The notes below the pieces were generated by a model. The model was not told the origin of the DNA, ran no database searches, and worked only from the letters and a program-made list of their open reading frames with translations. A DNA stretch of 21,294 bases from Daldinia sp. FL1419. Its lineage: Eukaryota; Ascomycota; Sordariomycetes; Xylariales; Hypoxylaceae. Positions within the stretch are counted from its first letter, which is position 1; each line of letters opens with the position of its first letter. The position numbers and the translations under genes were made by a program. The DNA is taken from assembly GCA_025201765.1 (NCBI GenBank), contig MU623656.1, positions 1 through 21,294 of the forward strand. Direction: 5' to 3'. Shown here piece by piece: positions 1 through 9,076 of the stretch.

Positions 1-239
1 TTAATAAAATTCTTTAAAATATATAAAAAATAATTATTTAAAATATTTATTATAATTATAATATAAAATTTTATATTTAAATATTATTTAAAAATGTTTT
101 ATAAAATTATAATAATAATATTATTGAAACTTAAAAAATTTTAAAAAAAAAAAGATTTCTTAAATATTTACAAATTAATATCCCTTTTAAAGATTATAAA
201 TAAAATAATTAAAAAAATAATAATAAACCATATTACGAA

Positions 240-1544
240 AATAACAAAATAACACCAATTATTCCTAAAAATTAAATGAAAAATAAATCAACCAAATCTA
301 CAAAAATAACCATTAAAATGGTAATAAAGGTTATATATATTATATAATACATTAATATTACAATATTGTTCTTATAATTAAATATTTTAGATATTTTTAA
401 TAATATTATATTATAAAGGTTTATATATATGTTACATTAAAAAAAATATTTAATATAAATAATAAATTAAATAAGTAATTTTATAGAAAAATAAAAAATA
501 TAATTAATCTTTAATAATAAAAAAGGTAAAATTCATTCCTTTATTATAAATATCTTATAAAGTTCTTTATTATTACCTATTTTATTTATTATTTATATAA
601 TTACCTTATATGAAAAATTAAATTAAAAAGGTATTTTAATTATTGGTTTTATGGATGATATAAATATGTTAATAATAAAATATTTTATAACCAAAAATTA
701 TATTAGGTTGGAACGAACGTACGGAACATGCTTAAATTGGGTATAAAAATATAGTATAAAATTTATAATATAAAAAAGTAAATTTATATATTTTATAAGG
801 ACTTATTAAGTATTAATCATAAAAATTAAATTAAATAATATAGTTATTAAATTTAAAGAAAATATTAAATTTCTTAAAATATAATTAAATAAGAAATTTA
901 AATAAAATAAATACTTAAAAATAATTAAAATAAAAATAGAAAAATAATAGTATATCTTTTCCAAATTAATAATATTAATATAAGGTTGTAATGTAATTTA
1001 AATAAAAGAAATTTATATAAAAATAATATAAAATGTAATAATATATAGAATAATAATGTAATATATTTTAAATTAAAATTATAAAATAAAAGATATTATT
1101 AAAAAATTAAATATTATTTAATTAATTTATTTATAGAAAATTAATAATATATATAAAATAATAAAAATATTATAATTAAAAATAAAATTAAGTTATTCCT
1201 TAATAAATCTTTATTTAAATATAATAATAATAATAATTAAATTTTATATAAATAATAAAAATTTTAATTTTAAAATTTAAAAAATAAGGTAGAAAATTTA
1301 AAAATAAATAGAATTTTAAAGGTTTAAAAAATAGCGAAATCTCCCTACTATTATTTAAATATCAGATATACATATTACAAAAGCCAGGATTAACTGGAAC
1401 ATTAAATGGAAAAGATATTAACACCTTAAAAAAACCTTCTTAAATTATTAGATAAAAAGATGGAAATAACATAAAAAGAACACCATTACACCAGCAATTC
1501 AATTACCACCCTTTAATATAAAGATTAATAACTAATATTTTAAT
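240..1544 (+). pseudogene. LINE A ORF2 remnant: reverse transcriptase
   Basis: One frame keeps the LINE reverse transcriptase motifs in order and in phase. An RST-type segment (LPxNQMxNxSTxST) lies near 261-300, with Gln now TAA. The motif A region, read as L(D/N)I..FNN, is near 369-410. GSPLSPILF-like residues, with the leading Gln now TAA, are at 558-587. The catalytic GFMDD is at 645-659. LERTYGTCLNW, hardly mutated, starts at 708 and is followed by a thumb-like stretch. Spacings between 369, 558, 645 and 708 are all multiples of three. Most in-frame stops are TAA/TAG at expected Gln positions, as RIP predicts. The reading continues, more degraded, towards 1544 and resumes after LINE B at about 11025. 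The product would have been the RT of a LINE ORF2; it is not translatable now. Confidence 0.85.
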
Positions 1545-1556
1545 TTATAAAAATAT
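1545..1556. repeat. Target-site duplication of LINE B, left copy
   Basis: TTATAAAAATAT here and at 11013-11024 flank LINE B. Joining the two flanks restores the uninterrupted LINE A sequence, as judged against the LINE B equivalent near 9745. The 12-bp length is typical for target-primed reverse transcription. Confidence 0.8.
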
Positions 1557-1839
1557 TTATTTATTTATTTATTTATTTATTTATTATTACCCTGATTTAC
1601 CTAGAATATATTATAGGTATCCGATCCATCTTTTGGTATTTGTTCTGGGTAGGAATTATATTCCAAAGAAAATCTACCTGCTATTTATTCAAATAAATTA
1701 TGTTATTATAATTTTGGTTTTATTTTATGTTTTTATTAGAATTTACCTTTTAATAAAAATAATTAGATTTGAATATAGAAAAATATTTTATATATTATAA
1801 TGTTAATTATGTGAAATGATGTAGCAGCGGCCCATATAT
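1557..1839 (-). mobile_element. LINE B, 3'-terminal segment with (TAAA)n tail
   Basis: This is the 3' end of minus-strand LINE B, cut off from its body (8064-11012) by LTR retrotransposon C. It matches the reverse complement of the LINE A 3' end (about 12715-12955) and of LINE E (about 19500-19705), including the block around ATAGGTATCC..TCCATCTTTTGGTATTTG. The tail is a (TTTA)n run at about 1557-1591 on the plus strand, i.e. (TAAA)n on the element's strand. Non-LTR elements of the I and Tad groups often end in such short tandem tails. The segment ends at ATAT (1836-1839), the target duplication of element C. Confidence 0.85.
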
Positions 1840-2225
1840 TAAATAGGAGCTCTAATAGCTCCTGCAGGATATGCCCTATACTTTAATTAACCCATAGTAA
1901 GTCAGAGGTTGTATAAGCTTGAAGATATAAGGTGATTATATCTTAAAGAATATAATAGGATGATTAGGTAGAAAAGTTATTATAAGTGATTGTTTAACAA
2001 TGGTAGTGTATATGATGAGGTTATAAACTTAAAGAATATATATTATTTATATGAAGTTTTATGGAGATGATTTTTAAAGAATTATATAGAATTTGAGTTG
2101 ATTAGGTAAGAAAATAATTCCTAAAAACTTATTTATATTTAAAAGAATTTATAAATTTTAGAAAGGAAGGGTAAATAAGGTCTTTCAAGGTAGCTCCTAT
2201 TACCTAATTATATTATTCTAATTCA
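1840..2225 (-). repeat. 3' LTR of element C
   Basis: The LTR reads TAAATAGGAGCTC.. to ..CTAATTCA on plus, the RIP-altered form of the TGAAC..GTTCA ends seen in the cleaner copy at 2896-3303. Length equals the partner LTR at 7678-8063. The first 50 or so bases are little mutated and keep the AGGAGCT/AGCTCCT hairpin; the rest has lost C on the plus strand. The adjoining interior (2226-2240) shows only a weak purine tract on minus (..AGAAAATTC). Confidence 0.85.
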
Positions 2226-2895
2226 GAATTTTCTAGAATTAATAATGTTAAATTTTAATAAATTAATCTTAATAAAAAAATTGGAAAAATTATATAACTA
2301 AATTAATTAAATATTATATAAATCAAAAAAAAAAAAAAAGAAAATCTAAGTTCCCCAAATCTTTTAATTGTTATTTTGTTTTAAATATTTTATAATTTTA
2401 TTTAATATTCTTTGGTTTTATTTATAAACTTATTTAATTAATTAATCCTTATTTAGTTATATACACTCAAAAACTTATTTAAATATTTCCTATTCTAACC
2501 AATCTAACAATATATTCAATTACAATTTAATTACTAAATCTACTAGCGTTTCTCCAAGCCATATATACAGATTAAATCCTTATCTTTCAAAATAAACAAC
2601 TCACCACAATCCATATATTATATAATTATTTAATTACAAATCTCCTAGGATATTATTTTTACTTAGAATTAGTTTTAACATATACTTATTACTTATCTTT
2701 ATGTTATACAACCTGATTAGCCTACTCTTAAATAAATAGATAACTTTATCAACTCCTGGCATCATCTTTTAAGGCACCTACTTTAGCAATAAATTTTTAT
2801 TTTTGATTATCTAAAAGATTTTAATAATAATTAATATTGATATTAAGTTACTAATCACTCAAATTGCTGCTAGTTCAACTAATAATTTCATATAA
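2226..2895. other. Interior of element C, no recognisable gene
   Basis: This AT-rich stretch lies between the 3' LTR and the nested solo LTR. It includes an A15 run at 2325-2339. I could not read a convincing frame on either strand, although conserved retroelement coding sequence could be hidden by RIP. Confidence 0.4.
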
Positions 2896-3303
2896 TGAAC
2901 AGGAGCTCTAATAGCTCCTGCAGGATATGCCCTATACTTCAACTAACCCATAGCAAGCCAGAGGCTGTATGAGCCAGAGGATACAAGGTGACTATATCCT
3001 GAGGAAGGTATTAAGGTAATCAAGCAGGAGATCTAATAGAAGTGACTGCTTGTCAATGGTAGCGCGTACGAGGTTGGATAGACAGTATATTCAATGAAAG
3101 AGCAAATTCATAAACTATCGTAAAATCTATGAAGAGAATGTGATGATCCTTGTGAGCTTGATCTGATCAGATAAGAAAACAACTCCTGGAGGCCTATTTA
3201 TGTCCATATGAGCCTGTAGGAACCTGAGAAGGGTAGGCTCCATGGAGGCTAATAGGGTCTTTGCAGGGTAGGACCTATTACATAATCACACTACTCCGGT
3301 TCA
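2896..3303 (-). repeat. Solo LTR of the C family, nearly free of RIP, nested in C
   Basis: At 408 bp this is the cleanest copy of the family and visibly much richer in G+C than its surroundings. It starts TGAACAGGAGCTC and ends CCGGTTCA, giving TGAAC/GTTCA inverted termini. ATAA at 2892-2895 and 3304-3307 is a 4-bp target duplication, so the LTR is solo and not one end of a larger element. On the minus strand a CATAAATAGG box (3193-3202) fits an LTR promoter. Its middle differs from the other copies by more than C/G to T/A changes, so it may be a separate subfamily. It is probably the most recent insertion in the nest. Confidence 0.85.
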
Positions 3304-3331
3304 ATAATTATCAAACTTCTTATAATAATCA

Positions 3332-3780
3332 TTATTTTTGATTATAAATAATAACTCTCGTGGCTTGCGCTTGATTATATATAACATATAAGCACTTCAA
3401 AATCCATAAATCCAATTGTTTTTCTAAGTGATCAGAGGTATCATATATAACTCCCCAAAAATAAACTTTCCTAACTTTTAAAATGTTATTATCATTTACT
3501 CCTTAATATAATTGATTTATTGTTTTGATCTTTAATGAATTAAATCAAAAATCCACAAACAATATCTTTTTAAAATGTAAACTATAAGAAGAAAATGATT
3601 TTGATTGTAAATCTTTGTTAATCTTATACACTTCAAATCAAATAAATTTATATATATTAATAGAAATAATACTTAAGTTCTTTATTGTATAATTTTAAAT
3701 ATTAATAAATTAAAACCTCCCTTAAAATTATGACCTAATATCTATATTAATTTCTTTTTATAAAAAATTCTTTAATCAGA
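3332..3780 (-). pseudogene. Unidentified minus-strand coding remnant in element C
   Basis: On the minus strand one frame reads for about 150 codons with protein-like composition. The last 60 or so codons are nearly clean and include WGVIYDTSDHLEKQLDLW and NQAQATRV, ending at a TAA at 3332-3334. Upstream in-frame stops are mostly TAA/TAG where Gln would fit (for example SQFQGRFQF), with a few TGA that could come from Trp or Arg codons. It lies just beyond the solo LTR and has the orientation of element C, so it may be the C-terminal part of a C-encoded protein. I recognise no family; start and full extent are uncertain. Confidence 0.5.
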
Positions 3781-4540
3781 TATATCACATATAATTAGCT
3801 CTTAAAAAGCCATAATATGAAAATTACTAAACTATTATTTCTTAACATACAATTGTAAGGCCTATATTAGTATCAACAACAAACTATCACACCAATAATT
3901 TATATTAATCTTTAATAATATTATAACATTTTTAATAAGACAATCAAATGTTGGCGTAAGGTTTCTTATTTCTTCAATATTTATATCTAATCAAAGAAAC
4001 AGATTCTTATATTTAGTTAATTCACCATATTTAATTGGGTAAATAATATCTATAAAGATCTATAATAATCTAATTATTTTACTTTAAGTAATAAAAGTTC
4101 CTAAAACTAACAAACTAGCTATATTATTAATTGAATAAATTTAATAATAATTTGATACTGTGGGGTACTATTAAATTAACAATGATTTATAGTGATGATA
4201 TTGATATTAAATGCATGTTATAAGAATTGCCTTAATCTAATCAAATAAAATATAAGTTCATAGAAGATATAATTGTGTTATAGAGAAGAAAAAGATATTA
4301 TAGAAATAAAAAAGTACTAAGGATAAAAAAATGAATTAACAATATTTTATATTTTAATTCTATAATTGTTGTTATTCAAATCGGTGAGTACTTATTGGTT
4401 ATAGCTGCAACTTTTATGTGGTATATATGCTTTAAACTTGTACATGAACACTGAGCAATGTTCTTCAGTAATTTTAATTATATTAATCATGAATAACATT
4501 TCTTATCTTAATATACCATGATTTAATATCATAATTTTCA
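3781..4540. other. AT-rich interior of element C without assigned gene
   Basis: No gene can be assigned. The minus-strand frame below 3780 fades upstream. A less A+T-rich patch near 4375-4470 contains a GAACA/TGTTC inverted repeat (about 4446-4463) and may be upstream sequence of the spliced pseudogene at 4648-5554. Confidence 0.4.
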
Positions 4541-4647
4541 TCTTTCCTCTCTCTCTCTTTCTCCTTCCTCTAAGGCTTATTCTTTCAATTTTTCAACCTG
4601 AAACACTTTATCGTATTTAATCAAATATCAATCAATAAACTTACAAA
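4541..4647 (+). promoter_or_regulatory. CT-rich leader of the spliced pseudogene
   Basis: A pyrimidine-rich tract (CTTTCCTCTCTCTCTCTTTC at about 4543-4562, then more C/T) is followed by an A/C-rich leader ending CTTACAAA directly before the presumed start at 4648. CT tracts followed by CAAA-type contexts are typical of highly expressed genes in filamentous ascomycetes. It supports a host-type gene here rather than retroelement coding sequence. The tract itself is mostly unmutated. Confidence 0.5.
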
Positions 4648-5554
4648 ATATCTTCTCAATTTAAGCCAATAAATATAAGCTCTTCAAATGATAACTCTTC
4701 ATCAATATTATCATCAACAACTAATACTCTAAACAACAATAATAATAATAATAATAACTTAAATGATCAATCTATTTCTATTACTATTCCAACATTTAAT
4801 CGTGCTCTTGCAATATAATTTAATTAAATTAATAATATTAATAAATTTAAAAAATATTAGAAGTTAATTGTATATATTGATCCTCTTCTTAATTTCTATT
4901 GTTTTATAAATCTTTTTTCAAAATATCTTAAATATATCCTGATTGATCAGAATATTTAGATATTTAGTATAATAGAATTCAAAGTCCTTGACAATGTTGT
5001 AATTAATTGTTATATTTAGTAGAAAATCATTAATATTAATTTTTAGAAGAACAATCTTTATCATTTTTATTATCTTAATATAGTATTATTATAATTATCT
5101 AAATAACCTATTATATATGTTAATATTTGTAAAAATAATCTTATTGGTGAATATATAATTAAAATCTTAACCAATTTTTGTTATATAAGAGGTTTAATAG
5201 TTTAAACATTTGGTTATCCAAATGAGGTTCCTTGTAAACTCTACGAAGAACACTTCCGATCATCTAATTCCAAAACCTGTGTTAGTATATGGCCATTCTT
5301 TGGTTATTATACTTTTTCTGATAAAAATAATTATGGTAATTATTTATATATTATAAAAAAATATAATCTTCAAATTTTAAAACTTAAATTCCTTTATGTA
5401 TAAGTTAATCATTTTCCTTCCTTTTATAGGGATATAATTAAAAAGAATTCCTTAATTATAAGCAAATATAACAGTTAGAAATTAGTAAAAAGAATACTTT
5501 TATCTTAAGTGTAAAAAAAAAGATAATAACATCAAAATATTGCTGTATAACTAA
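4648..5554 (+). pseudogene. RIP-inactivated spliced gene of unknown function
   Basis: The presumed ATG start is now ATA (ACAAA-ATATCT, a TpG to TpA change). The frame runs without shift to 5335 (229 codons plus one base). It is then interrupted by a 94-nt intron (5336-5429: GTAATT..TTCCTTCCTTTTATAG, phase 1) and continues in phase from 5430 to TAA at 5552-5554, about 270 codons in all. The N-terminus is Ser/Asn-rich with a poly-Asn run (about residues 31-39); the best-preserved part is around residues 190-229 (GYPNEVPCKLYEEHF, WPFFGYYTFSDK). All in-frame stops, about 15, are TAA/TAG where Gln would fit; none is TGA. No signal peptide is apparent. It lies antisense to element C and may be a captured or duplicated host gene. 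I do not recognise the family. Confidence 0.55.
5336..5429 (+). other. Predicted intron of the pseudogene at 4648-5554
   Basis: The intron starts GTAATT, ends TTTTATAG after a pyrimidine tract (TTTTCCTTCCTTTT), and has a possible branch region AGTTAATC about 20 nt upstream. Splicing keeps the frame and joins two stretches that both lack TGA stops. The length is normal for filamentous ascomycetes. The 5' site is slightly off consensus. Confidence 0.5.
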
Positions 5555-5634
5555 TATAATGGTTTGATTATTGATTAATCTTTATATATAAAATAAATAA
5601 ATAAAATAAAATAGCAAAACCCAAAATAACAAAT

Positions 5635-5656
5635 AAAAAAAAAAAAAAAAAAAAAA
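5635..5656 (+). repeat. A22 run downstream of the pseudogene
   Basis: Twenty-two consecutive A lie about 80 bases after the pseudogene stop, directly before the better-preserved minus-strand ORF remnant (TTTTGGCCCAATATT). It could be the poly(A) tail of an inserted transcript, but the apparent retained intron upstream and the lack of a detectable target duplication argue against a simple retrocopy. Confidence 0.5.
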
Positions 5657-5677
5657 TTTTGGCCCAATATTTCATTC

Positions 5678-6900
5678 TTAACCTAGGTTGTGATTATAGT
5701 CGTAGTAGGTTCCAATAAGCACTTTCTTCACCTGATCATGTGTTTTGTAGTGGTTTTTAATATATATTTTGTTTTCAGCCCATTTCTTAATAATTTTATG
5801 GAATTGGATAAACAAATAACTGTTTATTTATTTAATCAACACTTATTCTCAATACAACACCTTTTCCATAACTTCTTGATTGATCCTTTTAGAAACATCA
5901 TATATGTAGTTATTAGGGTAGGTAACTTCCTTTGCTTCCTTGGCTTCCTTGAAAGCTATAATATAGTTTTTGATTAAATTGGTAACCTTAATAATATCAA
6001 ATAAAGTAGGACCTTTACTAAGATCTCCAAGTCTTTTTCAAATAGATTTGAATCTTTTGGAATTATGTGGTGTAAATTTGAACTTTAATTGATCATAAGT
6101 TTGATCCTAAATAACAACTCCATAAATAACAATTTTAACCTGTTTCTTAATGTTTTTATTAATTGTCTAATATAGTATATCAATAATTATATTATTCTTA
6201 ACTATTCTATATTATTTAAAAACATATTATACATTTTTAAGCCATTATATAACATTTGATCTATTAAATAAATAATTAAGGTAATAATTAGGTTTAAGTA
6301 AAATTAATTGATATATAATGATTAAATGATTGCCTTTATCTTAATCAGAAGCATTTGCAGGTGTAGAGGCTGTTATTGGGTCTTGAATAATAGGTGTAAG
6401 CTCTCTCAATATGCATCCTATAATAATTGAAATTGTATTTGGCTGTTCTTGCTATATAATAATAGACTCTATACTAATCAGTTGGGTAGATAGTATATCT
6501 TAATTTGTGTTAGGTAATTTGATAATAAGAGGATCTTAATATATAATAGTTATGAAAGGTACTAATAGAGGTGCTATAGGTATTAAGGGTATTTCAAAAA
6601 GCAATAATGTGTTGAATTTGGATTAATTAAATAGAATATTATGGGTTTGCTTAATTGGTTGCTGTTCTAAGGGTATAAGGGGTATTGTATAAGGGGGTGT
6701 ATAGGGGGGTGGTGGTGGTGCCTTTTCTTGAGGAATATATCTTATAGAGCGATAAATTTTAATCACATTTAATTCACTTTTTAAGTAAATTATAGCGATC
6801 TTGGTTCCTAATTATATGATTTTGGTTTTTAATTGTAAGATTTTAACTTCAAATTATAAGGTTTTGGTTTTATTTTATATCACTTCAAAGATTTTTAGGA
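5678..6900 (-). pseudogene. Gag-position ORF remnant of element C: heptad repeat plus proline-rich protein
   Basis: Minus-strand coding remnant downstream of the presumed 5' LTR, in the place of gag. From the upstream end there are four 7-codon repeats (6869-6786; NQNLII-, NQNHIIR-, NQDRYNL-like). A proline-rich segment around 6740-6670 follows (APPPPPYTPPYTIP), then an acidic/polar stretch, then a conserved-looking lysine-rich region. That region includes RLGDLSKGPTLFDI (about 6040-6000), AFKEAKEAKEVTYPNNY (about 5955-5905) and KWAENKIYIKNHYKTHDQV (about 5795-5735). It ends near TAA 5678-5680. Stops are mainly TAA/TAG at likely Gln, with a few TGA; the stretch at about 6050-6310 is too damaged to read in one frame. 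No zinc knuckle was seen. Function unrecognised; a structural Gag is only inferred from position. Confidence 0.5.
6786..6869 (-). repeat. 21-bp tandem repeat encoding heptads
   Basis: Four units of 21 bp (6869-6849, 6848-6828, 6827-6807, 6806-6786) with pattern (N/S)Q(N/D)xxIx. The periodic TTGGTT / TTTTGGTT spacing is visible on plus. The preserved period supports real coding sequence on the minus strand. Confidence 0.6.
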
Positions 6901-7677
6901 AGGTTATAAATATTAAAAAAATAATAATTTTAAATATATTCCATCTTTTCCATGTAGATAAATTGATTAAATTAATAAAAATTAGTTCCAAAATTATATG
7001 GCATTCTTTATAGGTCTTTATAAATGTTATTGCTTGATTATTGGTTTTACAATAATTACTGTAGATTTACATAGTAATTCCAATATTTTTAACGTTTGTG
7101 TTTAATTGCCTAATTAACCCTATCTTTATAGATATATGCTTTGAAAACAATTTGAACTCTATGATTATTCTCTTTTCGTAATAATATCTATAAATCCTGT
7201 AAATTTCTATAGGTTTTTATAACTTTCTAATATGGGTTTTTATATAAGTTTTATTTATATTATATTAAAAATTTATATTTATTTTATTTTTGATATCTCA
7301 GATTTCTAAATTACTGTAAAATATATTTCCTAATATATATATTATCTAATTGGGCAGTTTTTAATTATTTTTTATATTAGGGTTTTCAATACTGGCTATA
7401 TAAGGATTTAGGTATATTAAGGTTGTTTCGAGATTTTAGGATTAAATTGATTTCTTTTATTCTTTATTCTTTCAGATTTTATCCTAAAGCTATATTTATG
7501 CTAATCAAATAATATTAATTTTAATTAAAATAATATAAGTAATATTAATAACATAATTTTCAATCCTTATAATTATTAATCCTAATAAATATTAATTTTA
7601 ATAATAATAATCCTAATAAATATTGGTTCTCCTAAAATTAAGGTATTATAATTTTAAGGTTTAAAAATGGTTGCCAT
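6901..7677. other. Upstream interior of element C with candidate primer binding site
   Basis: Minus-strand leader between the 5' LTR and the gag-position ORF. Directly inside the LTR, one base from its end, the minus strand reads TGGCAACCATTT (about 7665-7676); a TGG start is what a tRNA 3'-CCA primer site requires. The tRNA is not identified. The rest is AT-rich with no frame I can defend. Confidence 0.4.
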
Positions 7678-8063
7678 TAAATAAGAACTTTAATAGTTCC
7701 TGTAGGATATGTTTTATATTTTAATTAATCTATAGTAAACCAAAAGTTATATAAATTTGAAAATATAAGGTAATTATATTTTAAGGAGTATAATAGGATG
7801 ATCAGGTAGAAAAGTTATTATAAATGATTGTTTGGTAATGGTAATACGTATAATGAGATTATAAACCCAAAAAATATATATTATTCATATGAAGTTTTAT
7901 AGAAATAATCTTTAAAGAATTATATAGAATTTAAATTAATTAAATAAGAAAATAATTCCTGGAGACCTATTTATATCCAAAAGAATCTATAAACCTTAGA
8001 AGGGGGGGGCAAACAGGGTCCTTCAAGGTAGCTCCTATTACCTAATCACACTATTTTGGTTCA
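7678..8063 (-). repeat. 5' LTR of element C
   Basis: This 386-bp LTR equals its partner at 1840-2225 in length and runs from TAAATAAGAACTTT to ..TTTTGGTTCA on plus. It is followed by ATAT (8064-8067), matching 1836-1839. The terminal hairpin survives in altered form (AGAACT / AGTTCC). A run of G8 lies at 8003-8010. C is depleted on plus while G is partly kept, as in the other copies. Confidence 0.85.
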
Positions 8064-8603
8064 ATATAAAATAACAATAAGATTTAAAATAATTTTATTA
8101 TTTTTTTTAATAAATAATAAAAGTGTTACTATATTATAAAAAGGTTATTTTAGGGGAGGGTTGGGATGTATATAGTTTGTGTAAAATATAAATATATATG
8201 AATAATTTTATATTTTTATAAAAAATTATTATACATTCTTATTTTTATAATTTTTTTTTAATATTATAATATTATATTTATTTTTTAAAATAATTTAAAA
8301 TAATGTTATTAACCCATAACCCTTCCCAATTAACTTTAGTTTTTTTTATATACCTTATTTATATTTTACAATATTACAATATAATATTATTATATTTATT
8401 ATATTTATAATCTAATATTACTTTAAAAAACTTATTTTATTTTTATATATATATTATATTAAATAAAAAAAAGCTTATATATCTATAAATATTTTATTAT
8501 TTTTCTAATATTATCCTATTATTAACTTTCCTTAAATATTTTAATCTTTTTATTAAAAATTATTATAATATCTTAGATTTAATATATTATTTTAATATTA
8601 TAT

Positions 8604-8629
8604 TATATTGGGATTATAATCCTAATATA
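8604..8629. repeat. 26-bp palindrome in LINE B 3' UTR
   Basis: TATATTGGGATTATAATCCT followed by AATATA is self-complementary except for one pair. The same palindrome lies at the equivalent place in LINE A (12141-12166) and, more degraded, in LINE E (18895-18920). Confidence 0.7.
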
Positions 8630-9076
8630 GCTACATATCATAAAAATAACTTATTTATCAAAGATAGGGAATTGTATAAAGAATATGGCTACACCTTTTC
8701 AGCACAATTTTAAAAATTAATTATTAAAGCTTTATTATAATTTTTCCAAAGTTTTTAAATTTTTAAAAAATTTATTAAAAGATTATTAATAATATTTAAC
8801 AACTATTCTTATTATATTCAATCCTTTACTCACCAAATCTATAATTTTTATATATTTTAATAGTTTTAGGAGGATTATTTATTTTAATATTATTAATATT
8901 GTAATTATTTTATAATATAACCCCATTCCATATTTATTCCATTAATATTTATTAATTACAATATAGAGTTTATAAGAAAATTAACTTTAAAAGAAAATAT
9001 ATATATGTTATTTTATTTCTGGTGATTTATATTATCTTTATATATTATTATTATAACAATTTTTTATTTAAGAGGT

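Larger units (their letters stand above)
1..1556 (+). mobile_element. LINE A, upstream segment (non-LTR retrotransposon, RIP-degraded)
   Basis: This is the left part of a plus-strand LINE that begins before the window. It carries a degraded reverse transcriptase reading frame and stops at 1556, where LINE B is inserted. The same element resumes at 11013. The reverse complement of about 9745-11011 (LINE B) aligns along it, including the runs near 1327-1540. The segment ends in TTATAAAAATAT (1545-1556), which is repeated at 11013-11024, so this edge is an insertion site and not the element's own end. The protein signature (RST, LDIS..FDN, GSPLSPILF, GFMDD) places it among EN/RT LINEs of the kind common in fungi (Tad/I-like); the exact clade is not resolved. 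Confidence 0.85.
1840..8063 (-). mobile_element. LTR retrotransposon C, complete structure, RIP-degraded, inserted in LINE B
   Basis: Two 386-bp LTRs in the same orientation (1840-2225 and 7678-8063) bound a 5.45-kb interior and are flanked by ATAT at 1836-1839 and 8064-8067. Removing the element rejoins LINE B exactly (..cccATAT / ATATaaaataac..), matching the uninterrupted LINE A around 12700-12720. Minus-strand transcription is inferred from a TATAAATA-type box in the LTR and from TGGCAACC just inside the 7678 LTR, a plausible primer binding site. The interior holds a minus-strand proline-rich ORF remnant, a second minus-strand remnant, a nested solo LTR and a plus-strand spliced pseudogene. 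I could not find clear integrase, RT or RNase H motifs, so the superfamily is open and the element may be non-autonomous or carry captured sequence. Confidence 0.85.

Noticed and set aside
2325..2339. A15 run as a retrotransposon tail
   Set aside because: No element end, target duplication or homology break could be found next to it; such runs are expected in this composition.
4648..5554. Alternative genetic code with TAA/TAG as Gln
   Set aside because: Several Gln codons in the same frame are still CAA or CAG, the start is ATA, and LINE copies in the window show the same CAA to TAA change with Asp to Asn damage at catalytic residues. RIP explains all of this.
5690..5977. Plus-strand 95-codon open frame
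   Set aside because: It is antisense to the better-supported minus-strand ORF of element C (5678-6900), whose frame has protein-like composition and motifs. The plus frame is hydrophobic only because it is the complement of that sequence.
6801..7013. Plus-strand 70-codon open frame
   Set aside because: Antisense to the heptad-repeat region of the same minus-strand ORF. The 21-bp repeat keeps it open on both strands; there is no start context or homology.
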